A DNA stretch of 20,212 bases, taken from contig JAJZLZ010000006.1 in the NCBI GenBank assembly GCA_021850375.1, forward strand, positions 1 to 20,212. Direction: 5' to 3'. A program made the translations under genes and the position numbers. The notes under the pieces are model-generated. The model worked only from the letters and a program-made list of their open reading frames with translations, was not told where the DNA came from and ran no database searches. The DNA is from Microcaldota archaeon (GTDB taxonomy: Archaea > Micrarchaeota > Micrarchaeia > Micrarchaeales > Micrarchaeaceae). Of the stretch, positions 14,273-20,212 are shown piece after piece (the stretch's first letter is position 1; the number at the start of each line of letters is the position of its first letter).

Positions 14273-15141
14273 CTTGCAAAAAACTGCTGCTGCGCAGCCT
14301 TGACATAACTCTGCGAGCATACATTGCTTGCATTGTTTATCATCTGGCATATCTTTGCTGTGTATATGTTTGCCATCCCTACCTCTTCTCCTGAAATTGT
14401 GCTATTTGGCTGCGAGAGCTGCGCGATTATCTGATCCCAGTTCATTCCAGATAGGATTTCGGGATTAGCCAAAGACCCGCTCGTCACCATGCCTCCATTG
14501 AAATCCACAAAAGGAATTCCGCTCGCATATGTTGAATATGTATTTGATATGGTACCATTTATCTGCATCAGTGCGCCACCAGTCCTATTTGCAATCTCGT
14601 ATCCCTTAAATATGATATATTTACTGCTATAGCTTGAATTTAGGAAGCTGAATGTATGAGTATTTGGGAAGCTGTCGGTTGAACTTGATGCCATGTATTT
14701 TAAACCGGTGAAATTACCAAAGCGCATGAAAGCTAAAATTAAAGCCCACCGATCCGCCGCGCAGTACGGGCAGAATTCTCCTCCAACGTAATCTATCTCC
14801 GGCTTGCTCGTATTTGATAGTGGTGTGGCATTTATAACTTTAAAATATGAGCTACCATTTACGCCACCGTATGCTGAGACCCCAACCATATTTGCAAGAG
14901 TATTGTTGTTTGCTATAGAATATAGCTGCTGCATGTTCTGCACAGATACATTGGTTCCGTATAATGATGAAGAGCCGCTGGACCGGCCTAGAGTAAAGTA
15001 TAATATTACCACTATTATCGCTGCCGCTACGACTACATATATTGCCATTTCCGCTTTCTTGTTGCCTGTTTTTTTTCCTGGCGCCGGGGCAGCTGTACTG
15101 CTCGAATGCACTGCGCTCTGAGAATGCTTTTCATCAACCAA
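14269..15141 (-). CDS. DUF929 anchored thioredoxin-fold protein, rich in N-glycosylation sequons
   Basis: This 290-residue protein has a short cytoplasmic part (Ala/Pro/Lys-rich), one transmembrane helix (MAIYVVVAAAIIVVILYFTLG) and an extracellular domain. The domain has DUF929 landmarks YVGGEFCPYCAADRWAL, with a CxxC redox motif, and FPNTHTFSF. DUF929 proteins are archaeal, membrane-anchored and thioredoxin-like, probably for disulfide handling outside the cell. I count 11 N-x-S/T sequons in the outer domain. The open frame runs upstream into the tRNA-Trp gene, but GGTG lies 6 nt before TTG 15141, so I place the start there. Its stop shares CTAG (14269-14272) with the sulfatase-fold gene. 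Confidence 0.82.
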   Translation of the reverse strand: MVDEKHSQSAVHSSSTAAPAPGKKTGNKKAEMAIYVVVAAAIIVVILYFTLGRSSGSSSLYGTNVSVQNMQQLYSIANNNTLANMVGVSAYGGVNGSSYFKVINATPLSNTSKPEIDYVGGEFCPYCAADRWALILAFMRFGNFTGLKYMASSSTDSFPNTHTFSFLNSSYSSKYIIFKGYEIANRTGGALMQINGTISNTYSTYASGIPFVDFNGGMVTSGSLANPEILSGMNWDQIIAQLSQPNSTISGEEVGMANIYTAKICQMINNASNVCSQSYVKAAQQQFFAS

Positions 15142-15197
15142 TATAAACACCTTATATGCGTATATTAAATACTTTACATTATAAAAACTTATTTGAC

Positions 15198-15333
15198 GGG
15201 GTTGTGGCGTAACTTGGCAGCGTAGCAGGCTCCAGATGTTTATATTTATTGAGCTTATGGCGATGATTAAGATCTGGAATTTAGAACCGCATGAAGAAAC
15301 CTGTTGGTCGGGGTTCAAATCCCCGCAACCCCA
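15198..15333 (+). tRNA. tRNA-Trp (anticodon CCA) with a 63-nt intron
   Basis: Acceptor arms GGGGTTG and CAACCCC pair fully, the T arm is CGGGG-TTCAAAT-CCCCG, and the anticodon stem is GCAGG/CCTGT. The anticodon CCA is at 15232-15234, with G37 at 15235. The 3' half of the anticodon arm resumes at 15299, leaving an intron at the standard 37/38 position. The discriminator base is A and CCA is not encoded. A TATA-like ATTATAAAA (about 15178-15186) precedes it, within the 56-nt spacer shared with the divergent DUF929 gene. Confidence 0.95.
15236..15298 (+). other. tRNA-Trp intron with box C/D-like elements
   Basis: In some archaea the tRNA-Trp intron is itself a box C/D guide for methylation of the anticodon. 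Here GCGATGA (15260-15266) matches box C (RUGAUGA) with one mismatch, and ATGAAGA (15291-15297) matches box C' with one mismatch. AUCUGG (15272-15277) can pair with the anticodon-side CCAGAU. The nucleotide opposite C34 (G15277) is the fifth one before TAGA (15282-15285), where a D' box should lie. That box is poor (CUGA expected). TTGA (15249-15252) could serve as D after circularisation. The bulge-helix-bulge is only approximate. Confidence 0.5.
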
Positions 15334-15354
15334 GAATTTGAACTAAAGAAATGC

Positions 15355-16869
15355 CTATGTTATACAGGTATAGTTATTTGGCAGATATATCGAAAAGTTT
15401 GTATATTTTAATACTTGGGATATGTTTTCTGCAGCTCCAGAACAGTAATTTGAAACCCCGAAATTTTTGAATACAACAATCGGCATTTTTTGCATTGTAT
15501 AATTGCAATAGTAGGGAGAGTAGGTTGTTATGTTATAATAGTTCAGATAAGGCCACGCATTAGAAACTACACTGCACATGCTGAGATTATGGCTTTTAAG
15601 AGCGCCAACCGCAAGTGCGTACTGCTCACTCTTAAATCCCATGTTGCCAAGCAGGTTAAAATGTATTTGTGCCCAACTGGAGTATAAAATTAAAATTAAT
15701 GATAGCGTTATAATAAATATAATATATGGAAGTATATCTTTAGCGGCGTATTTTCGTTTTAAAACTTTTATCGCTAGTTTACTAATAGATTTGTTGCTCA
15801 CCACAACTGCGGCCATGACAGAAACGCTCAAATATACCATGTAACCCAGTCGTATGCCGCCCTGTATTTTATTAAATACGAAGGCAAACTCTACAAGTGA
15901 AATGATAAAAAACGCAATTAGTGCGAACACTTGATTTTTATTTCTATTTCTATTAGAGACGTGTTTAAGTTTTGTTTTTAACGATCTGTTCCTGCTGGAT
16001 TTGCGCTGCGCTTTTAGAGCTATTATTGCAACAACCCCTATTAGTAAAATTATAAGAGGGTATTTGATGACTAATAGAATTGCAGATAAAAACATTCCTA
16101 TAGTATGGTTTTTCATCTGTGTTTCAGATAATTGCAGTATATAAGTTTGTATAGGATTTCCGAATAGTATGTAATTAAAAACAAGCCATGGCAGGCTAAC
16201 AAATAGTATTAGCAGGATTGCATAAAGTATATCTTTGCGTTTTCTTAAGAATAATAACATTGGCAATAAGAACAGACTGGCATATTTTGAGAGACCCATC
16301 AAACCGGCGAATATTCCAGATTTTCTATCTTTTGCCATAATAAATCCGATTGCAAGCAGCACAAAACTTGAAGCTAAAATTTCATTTCCATTGTATAGAA
16401 TAGTGTATTTTATCATAAATGGCCCTGCAACAATTGATGAAAGCAGTAATGGATCTAAATCCAAATTTTTTGCGGTTATATATGACGATGCAAAGAGCAG
16501 AAATATTAAAAAAATTATATATATTGGCAGAGCAAAGGTATTGAAGACTAATATTAAGATACCAATTAATACTGTAGGCAACGGCTCCCACACATCATCA
16601 AAGTAGATTTTTTTGCTTACTACAAGCGAAGGAGTGACATAATAGGTATGGTTTATTCCGCCATAGTTAGCATGTATCGCCACCTTATTTGCAAATGCTG
16701 ATAGGTGGGAGTAAAAGTAGCTGCTAGACACCGTCCTTGCATTCAAATAATGGGACAAAAAATCCCACCCAACACCATTTACGTTATAAACGCTCAATAC
16801 CGCTGTTGTGCAAACAAGAAACAATACTAAACTGCAGATCAGCTTGTATCTACTTATAGAGTATGACAT
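15355..16869 (-). CDS. Multi-spanning GT-C-like membrane glycosyltransferase (putative)
   Basis: This 504-residue protein has about eleven hydrophobic helices. The first outer loop reads VGWDFLSHYLNART, with an acidic residue after the first helix, as in GT-C enzymes that use lipid-phosphate sugars. A later outer loop has YFDDVWEPLPTVL. A basic cytoplasmic loop (KAQRKSSRNRSLKTKLKH) lies mid-protein and the C terminus is a short extracellular domain with sequons. It lacks the WWDYG motif of the oligosaccharyltransferase AglB. It is divergent from the Dpm1-like gene, which would make its lipid-phosphate donor. The frame reaches GTG 16872; a TATA-like TTTATAT (about 16888-16896) favours ATG 16869 as a leaderless start. 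Confidence 0.7.
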   Translation of the reverse strand: MSYSISRYKLICSLVLFLVCTTAVLSVYNVNGVGWDFLSHYLNARTVSSSYFYSHLSAFANKVAIHANYGGINHTYYVTPSLVVSKKIYFDDVWEPLPTVLIGILILVFNTFALPIYIIFLIFLLFASSYITAKNLDLDPLLLSSIVAGPFMIKYTILYNGNEILASSFVLLAIGFIMAKDRKSGIFAGLMGLSKYASLFLLPMLLFLRKRKDILYAILLILFVSLPWLVFNYILFGNPIQTYILQLSETQMKNHTIGMFLSAILLVIKYPLIILLIGVVAIIALKAQRKSSRNRSLKTKLKHVSNRNRNKNQVFALIAFFIISLVEFAFVFNKIQGGIRLGYMVYLSVSVMAAVVVSNKSISKLAIKVLKRKYAAKDILPYIIFIITLSLILILYSSWAQIHFNLLGNMGFKSEQYALAVGALKSHNLSMCSVVSNAWPYLNYYNITTYSPYYCNYTMQKMPIVVFKNFGVSNYCSGAAENISQVLKYTNFSIYLPNNYTCIT

Positions 16870-17000
16870 CACTTAATTTAGGAGTATGACATATAAAGAC
16901 AATCGGGCATAAAACAATGATTTGTTTGTTGCGCGCCCTAAAAGTGTGAAACATTGCAAGGTATTTAAGCATATTTAAGTTATATAATTAAGTGCAATTT
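16870..17000. promoter_or_regulatory. Divergent promoter region of the GT-C-like and GT2 genes
   Basis: The minus-strand TATA-like TTTATAT (about 16888-16896) serves the GT-C-like gene. On the plus strand CATATTTAAG (about 16969-16978) lies about 27 nt before ATG 17001. TGTGAAAC (16945-16952) in between equals one arm of the 12791-12809 palindrome, but no second arm is present. Confidence 0.4.
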
Positions 17001-17702
17001 ATGGATGACTATTCTGATACTACGGTTATCATACCCACACTTAACGAGGAGGCTTCAATAGGCATGCTCATTAGCAGGCTATTGAAGCTTTATAAAGGCA
17101 TAAACATCCTTATAATGGATGACGGATCAAAGGATAAAACAAAAAATATCGTTTTAAAATTTGGCTCTTCGGGGGTCGCTTTCGTAGACCGTTCCAGCAA
17201 AAAATCCATAAAAGGGCTGAGCGCAAGCGTTATTGACGGCATACATTTAACGCGCACCAAGTTCTTCATTGTTATGGATGGAGACATGCAACATCCGGCA
17301 GAAATAATAAAAGAGATGGTTAAAAAAATGCATGGAGGATGCGATATTGTTGTTGCTGTGCGCAAGAGCGTGGAAAATTGGGCCCTCTATCGCCAGATAA
17401 TATCGAAATCGCTCATATACCTTGCTTTTGCTGTTCTTGTTGCACGGGGGGCCGCGCGCACCTCTGATATATTTTCGGGCTATTTTGGCGGAAAAACCAG
17501 CGTATTTAGAAACTCTTATAAAAGTAACAAAACTAGGCATGTTCTGAGAGGATATAAGGTGCTCTATGACTTTTTAAAGTGCTTTAAACAAAACCAAATA
17601 CGCATAGGCGAAGTGAAATACAGTTTCATGAACAGGCACGGAGGCAAGTCGAAGGCCGGTGCGCGGCATGTTATGGCACTATTAAAATCCATGGCAAGTT
17701 AG
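17001..17702 (+). CDS. GT2 glycosyltransferase, Dpm1 (polyprenol-phosphate sugar synthase)-like
   Basis: This 233-residue soluble enzyme has the GT-A fold: VIIPTLNEEASIGMLI (8-23), LIMDDGSKDKT (37-47) and the metal-binding VMDGDMQHP (91-99), where Dpm1 proteins have MDxDxQHPP. It should transfer a sugar from a nucleotide donor to a polyprenyl phosphate, giving the donor used by GT-C enzymes at the outer face. No transmembrane helices follow the catalytic domain, as in single-domain Dpm1. The frame opens at GTG 16992; ATG 17001 was chosen for TATA spacing and because GT2 starts are normally just before the first strand. Confidence 0.88.
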   Translation: MDDYSDTTVIIPTLNEEASIGMLISRLLKLYKGINILIMDDGSKDKTKNIVLKFGSSGVAFVDRSSKKSIKGLSASVIDGIHLTRTKFFIVMDGDMQHPAEIIKEMVKKMHGGCDIVVAVRKSVENWALYRQIISKSLIYLAFAVLVARGAARTSDIFSGYFGGKTSVFRNSYKSNKTRHVLRGYKVLYDFLKCFKQNQIRIGEVKYSFMNRHGGKSKAGARHVMALLKSMAS

Positions 17703-17743
17703 AGTTATATATGTGTTATGCGAATTGTAAATAGAGGATTTTT

Positions 17744-18259
17744 ATGGCTAATTTAAATAAAAATATAAAACGCAAGAGCCAAATGCAAAATAATACAAAG
17801 ATAATGATTGCTGTGGCTGTTGTTGTTGTCATAATAGCAATTGCAGCAATTGCTAGATATTCTATGAGTAACAACAAAGCCGCCCCATTGATAACTTCTC
17901 CTACAACTCTAAATTCCGCAGCTGCGAGCACTTCGGGCCCTGTGAAGCTCGCAAATTCGCAGTATGCGTCGTACGCATATTTGATATATCCAAACAGCTC
18001 AAAAAACAACTATGTTGCGGCCGGATTTAACATAACAATAAACAACCTAAACAACGGGAGCGTCAAAGTGACAATAGCTGCGCTTGGAAATACAGGATCA
18101 AACACGAATTTTACATTTCCCGCAAACTATGAGCTATATTACATAGACCAATCTATTGGAGACGACGCCCCGCCGAGCAGCGATTATGTTGCCGCGGATG
18201 ATCACGTTGTACTTGTCAACTCGTCAGGATACATTGTTGGCAACATTATATCGCCATAA
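17744..18259 (+). CDS. Membrane-anchored extracellular protein of unknown function
   Basis: This 171-residue protein has a basic N terminus, a transmembrane segment (IMIAVAVVVVIIAIAAIARY, about 20-39) and an extracellular domain of Ser/Asn/Tyr-rich beta-like sequence. Five N-x-S/T sequons are present (NSS, NIT, NGS, NFT, NSS) and no cysteine. An AGAGG Shine-Dalgarno-like site lies 5 nt before the ATG. I do not recognise the family. Position after the Dpm1-like gene and the sequons suggest a glycosylated surface protein. Confidence 0.75.
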   Translation: MANLNKNIKRKSQMQNNTKIMIAVAVVVVIIAIAAIARYSMSNNKAAPLITSPTTLNSAAASTSGPVKLANSQYASYAYLIYPNSSKNNYVAAGFNITINNLNNGSVKVTIAALGNTGSNTNFTFPANYELYYIDQSIGDDAPPSSDYVAADDHVVLVNSSGYIVGNIISP

Positions 18260-18277
18260 AATTCCTTAATTTCTTAG

Positions 18278-18281
18278 GGTG
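18278..18281 (+). promoter_or_regulatory. Shine-Dalgarno site that decides the trmY start
   Basis: GGTG lies 5 nt before ATA 18287, the same gap as before the TTG start of eS26. It is 17 nt before TTG 18299, too far for that to be the start. The frame is closed by TAG at 18275-18277 just upstream, and no ATG, GTG or TTG lies between that stop and 18299. Confidence 0.6.
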
Positions 18282-18286
18282 CTGAA

Positions 18287-18847
18287 ATAAGAGAATTTTT
18301 GTTATATCTAAGATCCGGGCGCACGTCTGCGAATTTTAAAAACCTTATGGATGGAGGAAGGTTGGATATAATGTATCAGTGCATACTCACTTCTATTTTC
18401 AAATCCCAGGCTCATAGGCATGATGTAATATTCCATGCGATTTTAAATGGCCCGCCTAACGCACCGCTTCATGTGCAAATAAGCGGGGAAGATTTAAGGA
18501 ATGCGCATATAGACGAGAGCAGCTGGGAGCAGATAATACGCAATGTGCTACATAAAAAGACCCATGCCGGTATAACAATAGAGCGCTGCTCATTGCAGGA
18601 GATAATAAAGAAAAAGCACCAGGAAGGCTCGAATATATTCCTTTTGGATTCCAAAGGGGATTATTTTCAAAAATCCTTAGTAAGCAACGACGAGAATAAT
18701 CTATTTGTTGTGGGTGACCATGTAGGCTTATCGCGCAATGAGGAGGGATTTATCATGAGATATGGCAGAAAATTATCGCTTGGAAGGGAAAAATACCTTG
18801 CGGCCAGCTGCATCGATATAATAAATTATCTGCTCGACTCAAATTAA
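18287..18847 (+). CDS. trmY: tRNA (pseudouridine-54 N1)-methyltransferase TrmY, apparent AUA start
   Basis: TrmY is an SPOUT-class enzyme that methylates pseudouridine 54 in archaeal tRNA. The 186-residue frame begins (I)REFLLYLRSGRTS, against the family start MREF, then GRLDIM, RHDVIFHAILNGPPNAPLHVQISGEDLR (split over 40-80), and ends with the SAM-binding knot segments FVVGDHVGLSRNEE, RKLSLGREKYLAASC. Aligning the N terminus puts the initiator exactly at ATA 18287, with a GGTG Shine-Dalgarno site 5 nt before it. TTG 18299 is the only conventional start nearby, but would remove four conserved residues. The middle region is shorter than in the roughly 200-residue Methanocaldococcus protein. 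It converges with the EamA gene 8 nt away. Confidence 0.92.
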   Translation: MREFLLYLRSGRTSANFKNLMDGGRLDIMYQCILTSIFKSQAHRHDVIFHAILNGPPNAPLHVQISGEDLRNAHIDESSWEQIIRNVLHKKTHAGITIERCSLQEIIKKKHQEGSNIFLLDSKGDYFQKSLVSNDENNLFVVGDHVGLSRNEEGFIMRYGRKLSLGREKYLAASCIDIINYLLDSN

Positions 18848-18855
18848 GCGCGCGA

Positions 18856-19716
18856 TTAGATTGAAATCATTATAATGCCAACTATCACCGCAGCGATGCC
18901 CAATATCCGCATCTGAGTGATTTTCTCCTTTGATACGTATATGGACAGCATAACAGTTATAGCGCTGCTTGATAGCGCAATGGGCGCGACGATAGATACG
19001 TAGGCAAACGACGTGGCAAAGGTGTATAAGGCAAAGCCCGCAGAACCAAATAGCCATGCAGGCAGTACATATCTAATGGTGCCTTTTGGCAGGCGTACGC
19101 TCTTTTTTCGCAATATTACATATGCACATGTGAACAGCATAGAGATAATATATGCTATTAGGCCTGGCATAATCGGCCCCATCTGCTTGCTTATAAAACC
19201 AATAATCAGTAGAAATACACCCCATAGTGCCATTGTAGATATTGCATAGAAGCCTTCTACTTCTATTTTTCTGATGCTTAAATTTTTTAGGTTTATAACA
19301 TCAAACATTAAAAGTATGCCAATTACCGTAAGGGCAACTCCAAAAGCCTGATCTGATAGTAGCATCTCATGCAAAAGCACTACACCGAGTATTGCGGCGA
19401 GCGCACCGGCGGCGTTTGCTATTGGAACCATGAAAGAGCTTTTGCCAATTTCAAGCCCTTTATAGAATAATAGCGTCGCAACAAAAATCAGAGCGCCCGC
19501 AACTATCGCAAGCGCAAGGATATATGAAGTTATAATATAGTGTGGTTTGAATATAAAAAATAATGCAAAATAGAACGCTATGGCAACAATTTGACCCCAG
19601 AATAAAAACGTGATAGGATTTATTTTTTTACTTCCTAATCCCTGCAGAAAATCCCCTACGCCATAAAATACCATTGATATTGTGGCAATAAATATTCCTA
19701 TATACAGCATTTCCAT
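18856..19716 (-). CDS. EamA/DMT-family transporter
   Basis: This 286-residue protein has about ten transmembrane helices in two related halves. The first half includes ISMVFYGVGDFLQGLGSKKINPITFLFWGQIVA, and the second includes ISTMALWGVFLLIIGFISKQ. The ends of the halves carry the EamA pattern NAAGALAAILGVVLLHEMLL and LSSSAITVMLSIYVSKEKIT, with a Glu/Lys-containing loop. Such carriers exchange metabolites or amino acids; the substrate cannot be predicted. A TATA-like box (about 19743-19748) lies 26 nt before ATG 19716. Confidence 0.88.
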   Translation of the reverse strand: MEMLYIGIFIATISMVFYGVGDFLQGLGSKKINPITFLFWGQIVAIAFYFALFFIFKPHYIITSYILALAIVAGALIFVATLLFYKGLEIGKSSFMVPIANAAGALAAILGVVLLHEMLLSDQAFGVALTVIGILLMFDVINLKNLSIRKIEVEGFYAISTMALWGVFLLIIGFISKQMGPIMPGLIAYIISMLFTCAYVILRKKSVRLPKGTIRYVLPAWLFGSAGFALYTFATSFAYVSIVAPIALSSSAITVMLSIYVSKEKITQMRILGIAAVIVGIIMISI

Positions 19717-19846
19717 TGCATCATTGCGGGGGCGATTTTAGCCTATTTACTTTTTGAAACAATCTTATAATAAACACATTACTTCAATAAAAATTCGAAT
19801 TGCAAAGTCATATAGCCAAACTCAGCTGATATTTGTATGTGATTAT

Positions 19847-20212
19847 ATAATAATTGACGCACATGCGCACATGTTTACAGCTGATATGTTTAAGGGGATA
19901 AACTTCAAGGCGCCAAAAAACGTGCCTAAAAAGATGATAGACTCATTTAACCACGGCGTTGAGGAGAATAAGGAAGCATGGATTAGCGCGATGGATCGGC
20001 TCGGGATAGAAAAGACAGTTTTCATGTCGGTTTTAACGCCAAATGACATCTTTAGGTCATTTATAAATTCAAGCAGTAGGTTTGTGGGATTTGCACGCAT
20101 CAACCCCACCGCCAAAAATGCGATAGATATATTAAAAGACGAGATCTCAAACGGCATGAAAGGGGTTAAATTATATGCTAGCAGCGGCGAATTCAATGTA
20201 GGATCAAGGCAG
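19847..20212 (+). CDS. Amidohydrolase-superfamily protein, 5' part only, apparent AUA start
   Basis: The frame reads IIDAHAHMFTADMFKG, then a helical stretch and TVFMSVLTPND, FVGFARINP and GMKGVKLYAS before the window ends. The HxH in DAHAH is the first metal-site motif of amidohydrolases (PF04909-like), and GMKGVKLY is the segment holding the next landmark. Family members usually begin MIIDAHAH, which here would need ATA 19847 as the initiator. GTGAT (19839-19843) lies 3 nt before it (6 nt before ATA 19850). The nearest conventional in-frame codon upstream is TTG 19754, and ATG 19871 would delete the HxH. A TATA-like TTATATAA overlaps the putative start, so the start remains uncertain. Confidence 0.7.
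   Translation, partial: MIIDAHAHMFTADMFKGINFKAPKNVPKKMIDSFNHGVEENKEAWISAMDRLGIEKTVFMSVLTPNDIFRSFINSSSRFVGFARINPTAKNAIDILKDEISNGMKGVKLYASSGEFNVGSRQ

Noticed and set aside
15142..15318. Extension of the DUF929 frame upstream through tRNA-Trp
   Set aside because: It would read antisense through the tRNA; the GGTG site and TTG 15141 give a proper start just before the lysine-rich cytoplasmic segment.
19843..20196. Minus-strand frame of 117 residues at the right end
   Set aside because: The plus strand encodes a clear amidohydrolase with a DAHAH motif over the same bases; the minus frame is its shadow.

Overview
The window is archaeal and gene-dense. Coding evidence: a tetraether-lipid-synthase-type radical SAM protein, ribosomal protein eS26, the archaeal tRNA methyltransferase TrmY, a DUF929 protein, an OB-fold single-stranded-DNA-binding protein and two archaeal tRNAs, one carrying an intron at position 37/38. 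Signal evidence: TATA-like boxes about 26 nt before many start codons (leaderless transcripts), and GGTG/GTGAT Shine-Dalgarno sites before others. Short spacers, overlapping stops, frequent TTG starts and many divergent small proteins suggest a reduced genome, perhaps a DPANN/Micrarchaeota-like lineage. That placement is my inference; nothing here proves it.

Layout. (1) 79-2931, minus strand: a two-gene operon of a Tes-like radical SAM enzyme with an unusual Cys-rich tandem-repeat tail and a small Cys-free partner. (2) 3006-3925, minus: a degenerate RpiB-like protein overlapping a COG2522-like HTH regulator. (3) 3987-4718: tRNA-Arg(CCG), then an AT-rich stand-alone methyltransferase. (4) 4831-6380: a small DUF1059 gene and an IS200/IS605-group element carrying only tnpB, with matching end hairpins and a probable relic of a second element end. 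(5) 6457-7383: a class-1 isoprenoid-fold protein with two Asp-rich motifs. (6) 7587-10312: eS26, a zinc-finger membrane protein, an Mrp/NBP35-like ATPase without its CxxC, and an SSB-like OB protein.

(7) 10554-17702 is a surface-glycan block: a UPF0104-type membrane protein, a GT4 glycosyltransferase, a sulfatase-fold hydrolase, a sequon-rich DUF929 thiol-redox protein, tRNA-Trp, a GT-C-like membrane protein and a Dpm1-like GT2. A perfect 9+1+9 palindrome lies between the divergent GT4 and sulfatase-fold genes. (8) 17744-20212: an anchored secreted protein, TrmY apparently initiated at AUA, an EamA transporter, and the start of an amidohydrolase whose best start also appears to be AUA.

How they fit together: the Tes-like enzyme and the isoprenoid-fold protein point to membrane lipid modification. 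The glycosyltransferases, flippase-like protein and sequon-rich anchored proteins point to a glycosylated cell surface. TrmY, eS26 and the tRNAs are translation housekeeping. No stretch over 300 bases lacks a gene once the short DUF1059 gene is counted. The spacers 9709-9958 and 10313-10553 hold only promoter-like or AT-rich sequence and one short dyad.
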